The notes: a model not told the origin generated them from the letters alone. A DNA stretch of 64,000 bases from Lucinisca nassula (GCA_963580285.1 OY757012.1:124001-188000), one strand, 5' to 3'. Counted from the stretch's first letter, positions 20,736 through 32,058 are shown. Numbers and translations are program-made.

Positions 20736-21908
20736 TTGGGCTCACTCTTTGGAAAACAACTTATAGAATACATCCAGATGATGGAAATCAGGGGTGCAAG
20801 ATTGCAATTAAGAAGAGTACCAGTACTTGGCATTTTCAAGGAAGAATGGGAACAGAAGGTGTTCGGAGGGCTGCGAAACTTCAAGTCCTCGCGCGGTACA
20901 AACTTGGCTTTACTTCTAATCTTGGCCGGAGACATTGAAACTAACCCCGGCCCAAAGTTTCGCTGGGTATGTCCAAAATGTGAGGTCTGTAACTTTTCAG
21001 ACTCCTTCGTTGATGAATATGTAGAACTGAGTAAGCCAAACAGGTTTGAACCTCTGTCAGAGGATAAGAGAGGCAAATCTTCGACTGCTGATGAAACTAA
21101 GTCAAATTTTGTGAAAGGTTTGAAACTTTGCAGTATAAACATAAATGGAATTAGAGGTAAAATTCTTGAACTTTTAGCTTTCCTCGATACATCTCAACCT
21201 CATATTGTTGCTATTCAGGAAACAAAGATTGACAGTTCAATTACTACATCTGAGCTTTTCCCTGAAAATTGTCAGTCTTGTGTGTACAGAAAAGATAGGA
21301 ACTCTCATGGCGGTGGGGTGATGTTGCTCATTCATAGAGACATCCCTCACATGCCGTTCATGGAACTTGAAAAATGACACCGAATCGGTCTGGGTTAAGG
21401 ATTTTGCAAATAAAACTTCCCACTTCGTAGCAAGTTGGTATCGACCACAAAATGGTACAATCGAAAACTTCCAGTTGTTTAAAGACCAACTGGATTGCAT
21501 TAAGTTGCAGCATAAGGGTTAAAACTCACGGCTGTACAGGTTCTAGGTGACCTCAACTTCAGAGACATTGCTTGGCCCGACAGGCTCAGCAAACAAGGCA
21601 CAATGCTGAGTCAGTCGGAAGGACAAATATTGATTGACATTATGAACGATCATGGTCTTGAACAAATTGTTAACTTCCCCACTCGTGATAAGAACACATT
21701 GGATCTAATCCTTACGACTTTGCAAGGACAATTCGAAGACATTCATTCACCAGATAAACTAAGTGACCACGATGTTGTCTCCGGATATTTAAAAATTCAC
21801 ATCCCACCAATAAAGAAACTTCGGAGGAAGGTGTACTCATATCAGAAAGGAGACTATGTAAATATGAGGAAGGATGCACTCAGATTTGCAAAAGGAGAAT
21901 TACTTTAA
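20736..21908 (+). pseudogene. LINE endonuclease region (EEP fold), frameshifted
   Basis: After the 2A motif and a truncated zinc-finger remnant (CPKCEVCNFSDSF), the endonuclease starts with LCSININGIRGK. It has the metal-binding QETKID and NSHGGGVMLL, and stops at 21,375-21,377 after MELEK. Comparison with copy 2 (MELES-DTES) shows one extra A in an A-run there. The domain resumes in other frames with SWYRP, GDLNFRDIAWPD and the catalytic SDHDVVSG (about 21,760-21,785), then a basic linker. Its role in the parent element is nicking target DNA to prime reverse transcription. Confidence 0.85.
20928..20954 (+). other. 2A ribosome-skipping motif GDIETNPGP
   Basis: In the frame opening at 20,736 the residues LALLLILAGDIETNPGP fit the 2A consensus D-(V/I)-E-x-N-P-G-P, preceded by a hydrophobic stretch. 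2A peptides make the ribosome skip the final Gly-Pro bond, which would release the upstream peptide (about 72 residues here) from the endonuclease-RT polyprotein. 2A motifs at the N-terminus of CR1-like LINEs are known in several invertebrates. Activity of this degenerate copy is untested. Confidence 0.85.
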
Positions 21909-21909
21909 T

Positions 21910-23936
21910 GGTCATTCAGATGCTCGGTCTGTACAGGAGAATTTTGATTTGATAACTTCTTTCATTCATACTTCGGCCGAAAATCATATCCCCTCAAAAA
22001 CTAGTAGGTATGTATCTTCTATTCCCTGGATCACTCCAGAGATAAGAAGAAAAATTCGTAGAAGGAATAAGATTCATTCAAAGGCAAAAAAAGACGGGAA
22101 GTGGTAAACTCCGGACAAAATTTGAAAACTTGAGACGTGAAATTAAGACTGATATAAAAATCAGCATGATTTGTATGTGAATAACTTGGTAGGTGATGTA
22201 AAGGCAAATCCCAGAGACTTCTATATTAATAGCCAGAAGAAAGACAGGCAAGGTATCCCGCCCCTTAATAAAAGAGGAGGGGACGGGGTTGCTGAATCAG
22301 ACTCTGAAAGGGCAGAGGAACTAGTTGGTCAATTCAATGATGCGTTTAATAAAACTGAGTTCACGGAGGTTCCATTGACTGGAAGATCGGCCCCATTCAT
22401 GAATAGTATTGTTGTGACAGCTGCAGGAGTGATCAAATTACTTCGAGGCTTAAACCCCAGTAAGGCCTTAGGACCTGATGAGCTTCATCCTAGAGTCCCG
22501 AAGGAACTAGCAAATGAGCTGGGTTCCGTTTTTGCACACTTGTTTCAACAGTCTCTTGAAACGGGTGAAATCCCCAAAGAATGGCTCTTAGCAAACATCT
22601 GTCCACTCTTCAAAAAAGGAGATAGGGCTCTTGCCCGTAATTATCGCCCTGTGTCTCTGACTTGTGTTCTGTGTAAATTGCTGGAACATATAGTCTGCTC
22701 GAACATCATGGCCCACTTGGACGAACATAAACTTTTGTCAGACAGACAACATGCATTTAGGAAAAGGCACAGTTGTGAAACTCATCTAAGCACAGTTATT
22801 AATGACTGGGCAAAATCTTGGACAAAGGGGGGCAGGTGGACACATTTATTCTGGACTTCGAGAAGGCTTTTGACACCCCTCCTCATGAACTACTTAAATC
22901 TAAGTTATTTGGTTATGGAATTAGGGGAAAGACCCTCAAATGGATAGATTCCTTTCTTTGCTACAGAAAACAGCGGGTTGTTGTTATTGGTGAATCTTCG
23001 GAGTAGGCTCCAGTTTTGTCTGGAGTCCCGCAAGGGACCGTTCTTAGTCCACTTTTGTTCTCCCTGTCATTCAATGATATTTCCACTGACATTTACTCAG
23101 AAATAAGACTGTTCGCAGATGACAGTGTTTGTCTCCGGGAAATTAGAGATACAGATGACTCATTGAAACTTCAGGCTGACATAGATAGATTAGGATGTTG
23201 GGCACGTAAATGGGGCATGAGATTTCAGCCAGTTAAATGCTATATTATGCAGATAACTAGGAAGAGGTCTAATAAAGTTGAGGCTTCTTACACCTTAGAG
23301 GGAACGGTCCTCGAGAATGTGGACTCCATTAAATACCTTGGAGTGACAATCGCACACAACTTGAGATGGAATACTCATATTAGCAACATATGTACTAAGG
23401 CAAATAGAACGCTTGGTTTCCTGAGGAGAAATCTTCATCAGTGCCCTCAGGATGTAAAAGAGGCAGCATATAAAGGTCTTGTTCGCCCAATCTTGGAATA
23501 TGGTGGTTGTATCTGGGACCCCAGTGGAGTGGTCCTTAACGATGAAATTGAGAAAGTTCAGAATAGAGCTGCTAGATTGGTAACAGGCAATTACTGCTTT
23601 GGAACTGGGAGCATGACTGGAATACTTGGAAAATTAAAATGGGAGTCTCTCAAGAAAAGGAGAAAAGACAGTAGGCTAATCCTTTTATACAAATGTCTAA
23701 AGGGTGCTGCCAGCATTCCAAAAGATGACCTTGTTCCCCCAGCTAGACACTATAGAAATCACCATTCGTTGGCGTTTCAGACACTTAGCGCAAGAACTGA
23801 CATTTATAAAGAGTCGTTCTTCCCCAGAACCATTAGAGATTGGAATGCCCTTCCCGATTCGATTATTTTGACAGCTAAAGGTGCTGATGATTGTGTAGCT
23901 AAATTTACCTCTTTGGTTAGAGCTAGAAACTAACTT
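21910..23936 (+). pseudogene. LINE reverse transcriptase, frameshifted
   Basis: The fragments together cover a complete RT: ALGPDELHP, NYRPVSLTCVLCKLLE, a frameshift near 22,820, DFEKAFDTPPHELL (motif A region), a TAG at about 23,004-23,006 after GESSE, SGVPQGTVLSPLL (motif B), RLFADDSV (catalytic motif C, about 23,110-23,135), KYLGVTI, and the C-terminal FFPRTIRDWNALPDS, ending at 23,933. The last 305 residues (23,016-23,933) are one open frame. There are at least four disabling changes in the whole. Confidence 0.88.
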
Positions 23937-24014
23937 CCCACATCACAGGTTCTGGTGTATGAATGTCATTTGACGTGTCACCAGTAACAATTCTGATTCT
24001 GATTCTGATTCTGT

Positions 24015-25289
24015 AACTGTGCTGTGACTTCAACCATAACGACGGCATAAACGAGGTCGTTATCAACCAGTGCATTTATCAAACATGCGATTATATTCGA
24101 TTTTGGGTCGGAACACAAGGGTCAGAACATAAATTTCTATCACAGGGTAAAATCACGGATTTCCTTGTCTGGTGTGCAAGAATTAGAAAGATCTAATACC
24201 AAGAGATGGTATGGATCTGCGATAGATAATCGGGTGCCTGTCCAGTTACAATTTGGAACATAAAATATAATTTTGGTATTTTCTGCACCCTGGATGCGCG
24301 GATGCGCAGGCTGACTTGAGTCTTAGCTGGTCGCACAGGTCTTATTGTAGATTTGTCTTGCTCCGGCTCAATATTTTGTGTTTAAAAACAACTATTTCTG
24401 TGATTTTCCTACTGAACTAAGAAGTGGTACAAGGCGATAATTTCTTCTTAGTACTCTTTCATCCAATAACCAAAGAGGATTAAATTTTGTAATAATCTGC
24501 AAATTCATTGACAAAGACGTAAGGCATCTTTTTTTCAGTTAAGGTGATACACCTGTTGGATTATTCCGCTATTTTTCAAAGGGAGACAGCTTCCGGGACT
24601 TCCTGTTCGCTTTTCCGTATAAGCTCTGATCAATGGTAAAATTGTCTACTCTTAACCTTAAGAAACTGCTCCTCAGGAGCACATTCTTTCCTTTAAGAGT
24701 TGACCCCTATTGGCACGAGAGACAAAAATTCTTTTTGCGTACCCTGCATGTGAATCTAATCCCCTTAAAGAGTTACCTCTTTTCTCATAACGATATATCC
24801 ATTTCCCTACAAATCATGTAAAGGGGGTCTTTCAGTGTATAGGAAATTTTACATTGGTTTCTGCCCACGCTTGGAATTTGATTATTATGCATAATAATTG
24901 CCTTGTGTATAACCATTATAATTACGATGCATTTACTTTTAAATGTTATTTCCGTAGTAAATTCATTACATTTTTTATGAAGTCTCTGTCACAACAGAGA
25001 GTATTCTGATATTAACATGTCTAAAGTATCCAGAGTTTCATATATCTAATACTGCAATGGTTTATGAATTAAGTTTTGTATTAATTAAAATTTTATATGC
25101 AATTTTACCATGTTCTAATTTCTGTCACACCATTTTAGTATGAAAACTATCCACATATCTTAGAAATATGTAGATGAAATTTCATTGAAATTGAGGACCG
25201 GTAACATTGTGTTTTAACCGACTGAATACTGAAAGTCCTGATTCAAGAAATTATCATGTTTCGGTCATGCTGTTTAATATTACTTTACT
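24015..25289. other. AT-rich intergenic
   Basis: No gene, RNA gene or repeat family is recognised. The last 200 bp lead into the left end of the Penelope-like cluster, where GTAGTATAGTATNGTTTGTG is shared, inverted, with 36,300-36,330. Confidence 0.4.
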
Positions 25290-25424
25290 ATTGCTTTCAA
25301 TTTGGATGGCTATAGTATAGTATGGTTTGTGTAAGTAGTTCATAGCATAATTATCTTAGTGTAGATTATATTTTCTTGTCCTTTGGGATCATTGATTCCA
25401 TTGTGGAATTTTGAAAATATCTGA

Positions 25425-25470
25425 GGGTCACTGATGAGGCCTAATTGGCCGAAACTAGCTAGTCTGGCCC
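25425..25470 (+). ncRNA. Hammerhead ribozyme HHR1 (type I)
   Basis: Stem I is GGGTCA paired with TGGCCC (one G-U). The core is CTGATGA (25,431-25,437). Helix II is GGCC-TAATT-GGCC, a perfect 4-bp stem. The core GAAA is at 25,451-25,454. The very short helix III is ACTA/TAGT around GC, with the cleavage-site C at 25,464. All invariant core bases are present. A helix III this short normally works as a dimer, which fits a tandem array. Confidence 0.92.
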
Positions 25471-25685
25471 AGAAAACATGTACACTCCATATTTTTCAGT
25501 TCTGTGGTGTATTCCTTGCTTCCAAAGGATAACCCTTTTATAGAACATATTTGACTTCACTACAGCTGGTGTGTGGGACTGTGTGGCGGCGGTAAAACGT
25601 CTCCCTGCCCTACATCATAGTGTAGATTATATTTTCTTGTCCTTTTGGATCATTGATTCCATTGTGGAATTTTGAAAATATCTGT

Positions 25686-25731
25686 GGGTCACTGATGAGG
25701 CCTAATTGGCCGAAACTAGCTAGTCTGGCCC
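25686..25731 (+). ncRNA. Hammerhead ribozyme HHR2 (type I)
   Basis: Identical to HHR1 over all 46 bases and exactly 261 bp downstream of it. Self-cleavage at both would release one 261-nt RNA. Confidence 0.92.
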
Positions 25732-26822
25732 AGAAAACATGTACACTCCATATTTTTCAGTTCTGTGGTGTATTCCTTGCTTCCAAAGGATAACCCTTTT
25801 ATAGAACATATTTTAGTATTATTTCAAAACATCAAGTTTAGTAAATTTGCCCCCGGTTTAACACAATGGCCAAAACAAACTATTTTGTCTACAGAACTAT
25901 ACCGCAAAGGCTTTGATGACAAACGTCATCAAACGCACCCATGAAATCATGTGCATAGTTTTCTTCGTGTCTGTCTTGTCTAATTTAGTAGTGGTGGGTA
26001 GGTGGTGTTTAGATTTAACATTCAAATCAACAACGTACCAGTCATTTTAGATGTTGCTTCAGATTTTTTGAGATTTGTTATCCGACTCGAGATAAATGAC
26101 TCTCAAGTCTAACTGTTGTTTGTTTTTATCTAACTATCCATTTAAAAAGAAAGGTTTACTCTAGGGACAACCAATAACACTTGATATCACTTTTCCTTGA
26201 CATTAAGATCCAGTAAACGGTGTTCAGTATTTGTATCTACACTAGGCACTAGGCAGTCTATCTTTTTGTATAATTCCTATTCCATTTACTAGATCAACTC
26301 CTTTTCTGGTCCCATTTGTGCCTGCTCAATCCTTTGCTCTACGAAACCATTGAAGATTCGGAGTGGCTGGCCTGTGATAGTAGTTGTATTGTGAACTGAT
26401 AAGCCAAATGTCCAAAGAAAAAAAAAAGATACTAGCTGTGTGTCCACACATGCCGATAGCACTTTTCCAGCAGGACACACACAGAAAGATTCTTTGTCTG
26501 AAGCATTTTTGTCTAAAACTCAGCCGAATGTTTCTCAGCTGTAGCTAAAATATTACAAAACCACTTAATATTAAGAACAATTTCTGCATTAATTTAAAAT
26601 GCTCATGTAGTAAAAGTGATAAGAATTAATACTGAGCCACAATAATAAGACGCAGTCCACCCAAACAATTAAAAGACACTCAACACCCACAAAGAAACTG
26701 TGAAAACTCACAAAAGTAGTTTGGTCGTAGTACCAAAGCGTTAATCCAAAATCATTAGTCCATAGACAAAATGGCAAATATCAATGTTCAGATCAACAGA
26801 CATGGACTCCAGAAGAGTGTAA

Positions 26823-27110
26823 TCAGGCGTCCGCGGATAGTAAGCATTGCTTGGTAAGCAAGGTTCGCCCACCATGCCCATTGACCCGAACGAAGAAAAG
26901 GTGTAAATGCCGAGAAGGATATGTCCGAAATTTTGGAAGTCTCCTATGACTTCCATTGGCAAAGATATCAGAAATAATTCTGGAAATGGCCACATTGTAC
27001 GGATCATCAAGATCATGGCGCCGACCATAGAACTTCTTAAGTATTGATACAAGTTTGGGTTTATGATACCCCTGGCAGAACAACCTGGTAGTGAGCACCT
27101 TCCCACGTTT
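26823..27110 (-). pseudogene. Penelope-like RT C-terminal fragment (second family)
   Basis: The minus-strand frame reads LTTRLFCQGYHKPKLVSILK, then KKFYGRRHDLDDPYNVAISR. This aligns with the C-terminal block of the Naiad RT at 28,020-28,739 (LLNQGYRYHKLRKAFSKFYR, RHSDLISKFNIGLKS). It is too diverged to be the same family. The inverted counterpart is at 34,395-34,690. Confidence 0.65.
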
Positions 27111-27273
27111 CAGTAACAGTGCAAAAGAACAACAAGCTCAGCAACTTCTTTAGAAGTGACAAAAAGATTTTATATAGAATTTTAAATGATCAACTGAATT
27201 ATGAGTTACATGCATAAGCCTTCTAAACTATAATTATATTCAGTAATACACTGTGATGCTTTTTCTGTCCAAA

Positions 27274-27830
27274 GTAGAAGTAAAACAAAGATCATGAATT
27301 GATACAATTAACTTACTCCACCCATAAAAGACACCGAAGGGAAAGAAATACAAACATTAAGCGACCAGACCATAATGGAAACCTAAACAAAGGAAGGCCA
27401 TAAGGACAGTTACTTTCCCACAAAATGGCCATATGGTCATCCAAAACCAAAATACACAAGTGATGCAAGCAACAAACAACAACATAAATAAATCGCCACA
27501 GAAGAGCCGCCTTGGAACGGTCAGTGGAAGATTTCCACCGGGGGGCTTAAATCGATTTTACGTGGCCACAATCCTCGCCCTTACTTCCGTCGCGATTTAG
27601 ACAAATAATTTGTTAAGTCCGCATGAAGGCCTCCTAACTCATCAGTGCAACATCTCCGTGAACACAAAAATCAAAGAACCACAGAGGTGAGACAACGGTG
27701 AGGACTCGACAGCAAGAAACCACTAAAATGCTGGAGCAAATGAAAACCAACAGTTAGACTCCGATGAGCCCGACCAGAGACAGAGCATCAGGCACCAACC
27801 AACGTTATCTCTCTAATTTTCAATAAGCCT
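27274..27830 (-). repeat. Naiad pseudo-LTR, copy A (3' of the element)
   Basis: It starts immediately after the stop of the RT frame and reads on the minus strand GCCTGATGCTCTGTCTCTGG, GTTTCTTGCTGTCGAGTCCT, GGAGATGTTGCACTGATGAG, AATCGCGACGGAAGTAAGGG, CGATTTAAGCCCC, CCACTGACCGTTCCAAGGCG, GGCCATTTTGTGGGAAAGTA, GATGGGTGGAGTAAGTTAAT. The same 530-bp unit occurs at 31,213, 32,645 (truncated), 34,959, 36,613 and 37,203. A CTGATGA occurs in it, but with no matching GAAA core, so it is not a hammerhead. Confidence 0.8.
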
Positions 27831-30800
27831 TTACGTTGGAGCCGTCATAGAATCTGAGGCCTGACCCACCGGCGTGCAATTAAAGAGGGAAGCAAAGATG
27901 CCAACCGTGATTGGGTTAACTACCATGCATGCAGTCTGTCGTATAATATCCATGTTGTACCCAATCTTTTTATATCGGAGAATGATTTTACGAAAGTCGG
28001 TGCTGAAGTCATTGCGGTTTTATATTTTTCTGAATTTATATACTAAGTCACCATAAAATTCGGGTTCCGATAGACCTTGTTGCAGAAGAGATTTAAGTCC
28101 AATATTGAATTTTGAAATTAAATCAGAATGGCGTCTATAAAATTTTGAAAAGGCTTTGCGTAGTTTATGGTACCGATAACCCTGATTAAGGAGTTTAGCC
28201 GTTAATAATTTATTACGAGTGTTGAAGTCAGTTACATGACTACACACTCTAGCAAATCGAATTAATTGCAAAATATAAACGCCATAGGATGGCGCACGAG
28301 GAACATCACCATCCAAAAAAGGAAAATTTACAATCTCAAAATCAAAGTCATCGCGTTTATCATAAATTTTGCACGAAACAAATCCATCTACAATAGATAA
28401 ATGTAAATCCAAAAACGGGGCCTCGGTATCAGAAGAATTTGCTTTATTTAACTGAAGTTCTAGGGGGTAAATCTGACTGATCAAACCATCAAAATAGGTA
28501 TTATCAATATCTAATAAATCATCTAAATATCTAGAAGTAGAGCTAAAAGCTTCAATAATTTCAGATTGGTTATCAATGGAAAGCGACAAAATGAAGTCTC
28601 TTTCATAACAATACAAGAACAGATCAGCCACAAGAGGTGCGCAATAAGTACCCATCGGAATACCCACAATTTGTCTAAATAACTTAGTACCGAATCTAAT
28701 ATAAATATTGTCAAGTAGAAAGGTGAGGGCATCACACACTTTCTGACATGACCAAAGTGTATAATTCTTATGCTCTTTAGAAGTGAAAAATGCATTTCTG
28801 ACATTACATGCACGATAGAGAGAATCTTCTCCGTGAAAAGCCCATTCAATTAAATCATTAAGCTTTTCTGCTATAAGATTATAAGGAGAGTGGAAAAATC
28901 GTAGGTAGACAGACTAGAAGCACGAAAATGTCTAGATTTCAATTTATTTAAAACCTCATTCGAATTTTTTATAGACCAAAACAGATTTCTTCCTGATCTT
29001 TCAAAGACTTTATCACAATATTTAATTACATGCGTTTTAATAGCAGTAAGACAGGAAGTTAATAATTTAGAAAGTTCAGTGGTAGTGCAAGAGCTAGAAT
29101 TTGCAATAAACCGTGCTTTGTAAGGTTTTTTATGAAGTTTTGGTAACCAGTATAGCGTAGGAAGCTTGTCTTGGCCTTCGTTGACACACACAGCAAACTT
29201 GGTGGCTGAAAGACAAACATGTTTATCTACTATAGCTCTCTCTTCAGCTAAAGGCTGAAGTTCATAGGCCTTAGTACCACCAAGCTCCTGCTTAAGCGTG
29301 TTAACATAGTGGAGCCGTCACACAACTACGACGTTGTTAGCGGTCTTGTCTGCAGGGGCCAAAACAAACTTCTTATGAAATTCTTGAATACCTAGTTTAA
29401 GATGACGTAAAGACGTCTTGGGCTTAGGAGGTAATAAGTTAGTATTTTGAGAATAGAAAGAAATGCGTTTATTCACTAGTTTTAAAATGCTAAGTTTCCA
29501 GTCCTTAAGGGTTTTATGCTCAACATACTCTCGCTTACACCATCGATTACCGAATTCATTCAAGGAAGCAGCGATTTCATCTCTACATTTACTGAAATCA
29601 ATTTTAGAAGGAAACCGATATTTCGGTCCTTTAGAAATTATATTCCTTATCCTAGAATCAGGAATAATTTTCGAATTGCCAGTAATTACATGACCAGCAG
29701 CAGGATAGCAATACTTTGAGTTTTTACAATCACATGAATCAGGAGTATTAGTATCAATATCAAGATCTGAAACAAGTTTATTGAAATTAAAATGATAGAT
29801 CTAACAGGTTTGTTATATTTATAGCAAATTATAGGTGTTTCAGTACTTTGAAAAAAGCAGGAATGGAAGAAAGCACCGATCTCTCACGGAAGATACTGGG
29901 CAAATCTATAAAATCCATACCCTTATTAATGAAGGATATCTTGAAGAAATGGCGTTTATGATTAATTTCAGAATCAATGTAAGGACGGAGAGTATGCTGA
30001 GTATAGCCTCTAGTTAAGAGAGCCGCATCATATAACTGATGAGAACTATCGTAGAATTTATTCGCCTCGGTGTCCAGAAGACGTAAAACAGAAACGGGTA
30101 ATGAACTTAAAAATGAAAGCATAGAGTGGCGTCCACGATTTAATAATATAATTGACAGTCACTTCAGTCTAGTATTGTTTCGTTTAAACGCACGTGATTT
30201 ACGTTTAAAGTTACCATTTTTCCTGGTGCCGTGAGATCTAGTTCTGCGTTTTCGATATTCCAGGAGTGAGAAAATATCAAAGTCCGGCATTCTGGAAATA
30301 TTACCCTCATGATAAATGTTGTCATTAAATCCCAGTGGAAAAGGGGTCTGAAAAATTTAATCCATTTCAGTTCAGCTTCATGTCTTTTGATTATTTTGAA
30401 TCTAGATGTAGAATTTGCATCGTAATAAAGTTTTTCCACTGGTTGTATAACAATGTTATTTACAGAATGACCTGTACGTCGAAAGTGACGGTACAAGAAA
30501 GTGTCAGTTTTCTTAGGCTTACTCATTCTACGATAATGCTCGTTCAATCTAGTTTTAAGCATGCGGTTAGTTTGACCGACGTACTGCATAATACAGTTTG
30601 CAGCACGTCAAGTAATTAGATAAATTAAATCTGTAGACTGTCATGTCAAATCAGACATGTTAACTACAGAGAAGCATCTACCGTTTACAGATGAAGTAAC
30701 GGTAGACGCAGTGCTTAAATGCGAACAACATCTGCACCTCTTGGCATTGCACTTAGAAATACTAGGATACATTCCACTTCTTTTCCACGGATTAGTATAT

Positions 30801-31104
30801 TTTCGAAGGATGGGCGATTTGAGAGGAGATAGTCTTAAACGAAGACTACTCCCAAAAACATTGGTATTGCCTGCTCCTTTGAGATTAACTGAAGTTACAG
30901 AAGACAAATTTAAGGGTCTAACCAATACCGAAGGCAACATAGTATTAAAGTTCTTAATAGAATGTGGAATCCGTACAGAAGAAGCAGAGTGTAACCTAAG
31001 GGGTGATATTGATATTTTAAATGTATTTGTAATACTCATTTTGGTTACTAAAGTTGTGATACCGTCAAAACTAAAGCGATGTTCATACCGGTTATTAAGT
31101 AAAT
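27831..31104 (-). pseudogene. Naiad-type Penelope-like element: N-terminal GIY-YIG, CxC linker, C-terminal RT, with in-frame UGAs
   Basis: On the minus strand, in order: an N-terminal region (31,104-30,644) with KCNAKRCRCCSHL; the GIY-YIG nuclease at 30,640-30,300 (IYLIT...CIMQYVGQTNRMLKTRLNEH, then HEAELKWIKF); a linker with the CxC motif SCDCKN (29,726-29,734); RT N-terminal ADKTANNVVVV and LPTLYWLPKLHKKPYKARFI; and RT core GIPMGTYCAPLVADLFLY and RYLDDLLDID (28,739-28,020), ending at 27,831. The nuclease lies upstream of the RT, the permuted order of Naiads. UGA interrupts the frame at 30,641-30,643, 30,608-30,610, 30,159-30,161 and 29,318-29,320; the first two match cysteines in the canonical element at 52-54 kb. 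Frameshifts near 30,340, 29,845, 29,790 and 28,885 and a TAA at 28,020-28,022 show that this copy is dead. Confidence 0.88.
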
Positions 31105-31797
31105 AAATAAAACATATAAAAAAAAAAAAAACACTGCAATGCTCTTTCTAAGCTGAAAGATCAATTGCACAGAAATGTACCGGTAATCATTAATGAACAA
31201 CAAAGCAAGCAAGAACAGTGCTTAAAAAGAACAGTGATCGGAGTCAAACTGTTGGTTTTCTTTTGCTCCAGCATTTCAGTGGTTTCTTGCTGTCGAGTCC
31301 TTACCGTTGTCTCACCTCTGTGGTTCTTTGATTTTTTTGGGTTCACGGAGATGTTGCACTGATGAGTTAGGAGGCCTTCATGCTGACTGAACAAAGTATT
31401 TGTCTAAATCGCGACGGAAGTAAGGGCGAGGATTGTGGCCGCGAAAAATCGATTTAAGCCCCCCCCCCCCCCCCCACCCTCTCGTGGAAATCTTTCCACT
31501 GACCGTTCCAAGGCGGTTCTTCTGTGGCGGTGTATTTATGTTGTTGTTTGTTACTTACTGTGTGTATCACTTGTGTCTTTTTATTTTGGATGGTCATATG
31601 GCCATTTTGTGGGAAAGTAACTGTCCTTATGGCCTTCCTTTGTTTAGGTTTCCATTATGGTCTGGTCGCTTAATGTTTGTGTTTATTTCCCTTTGTTGTC
31701 TTTGATGGTTGGAGTAAATATGTTCTATAAAAGGGTTATCCTTTGGAAGCAAGGAATACACCACGGAAGTGAAAAATATGGAGTGAACATGTTTTCT

Positions 31798-31843
31798 GGG
31801 CCAGACTAGCTAGTTTCGGCCAATTAGACCTCATCAGTGACCC
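31798..31843 (-). ncRNA. Hammerhead ribozyme HHR3
   Basis: Same fold as HHR1. Helix II is GGTC-TAATT-GGCC, where the C-to-T change turns a C-G pair into U-G and keeps the stem. Core CTGATGA and GAAA are intact. Confidence 0.9.
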
Positions 31844-32058
31844 TCAGATATTTTCAAAATTCCACAATGGAATCAATGATCCCAAAGGACAAGAAAATAT
31901 AATATACACTATGATGTAGGGCAGGGAGACGTTTTACCGCCGCCACACATTCCCACACACCAGCTGTAGTGAAGTTAAATATGTTCTATAAAAGGGTTAT
32001 CCTTTGGAAGCAAGGAATACACCACGGAAGTGAAAAATATGGAGTGGAAATGTTTTCT

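Larger units (their letters stand above)
20701..24014 (+). mobile_element. CR1-like non-LTR retrotransposon, copy 1 (inactive)
   Basis: The element holds, in order, a 2A motif, a Cys-rich remnant, an apurinic-type (EEP) endonuclease, a reverse transcriptase and a short 3' UTR ending in about four TTCTGA units (23,988-24,012). Simple-repeat 3' ends are typical of the CR1/L2 group. A second copy lies inverted at 44,817-50,007. The 5' limit is uncertain. Confidence 0.88.
25357..25813 (+). mobile_element. Retrozyme-like tandem array 1 (261-bp unit, 1.75 copies)
   Basis: A unit beginning TAGTGTAGATTATATTTTC at 25,357 repeats head-to-tail at 25,618. The second unit stops after GAACATATTT and so lacks the last roughly 65 bp. 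Each unit carries a hammerhead ribozyme. The inverted arm at 36,275-36,290 is an empty site (CATAATTATATGTATTATTT on the minus strand), so the array is a discrete insertion. Animal retrozymes and Penelope pseudo-LTRs have this structure: an RNA made by rolling or read-through transcription is self-cleaved to unit length. Confidence 0.85.
25290..27125. repeat. Left arm of large inverted repeat (with ribozyme array insert)
   Basis: Outside the array at 25,357-25,813, this DNA is the reverse complement of 34,385-36,330, with roughly 90 percent or higher identity by eye. Landmarks are GTAAGTAGTTCATAGCATAA, TTTGCCCCCGGTTTAACNCA, GACCTCGAGATAAATGACTC-like text, and TAGCACTTTTCCAGCAGGAC. The right arm carries a pseudo-LTR insertion (34,959-35,492) that this arm lacks. 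This arm carries the array that the right arm lacks. The arms appear to derive from the 3' region of a second Penelope-like family. Confidence 0.8.

Noticed and set aside
20702..20938. Separate secreted peptide starting MKVSLFLMVLILGLTLW
   Set aside because: It overlaps the 2A-containing LINE frame and is more simply its frameshifted N-terminus. A signal-like start may belong to the LINE protein.
27270..27830. A SECIS element for the Naiad UGAs
   Set aside because: I looked by eye for the AUGA/AA/GA core within a stem in the 3' region and could not find a convincing one. A computed search is needed.
31300..31380. CTGATGA in the Naiad pseudo-LTR as a hammerhead core
   Set aside because: No GAAA core or pairing partner follows in any copy, so it does not make a hammerhead.
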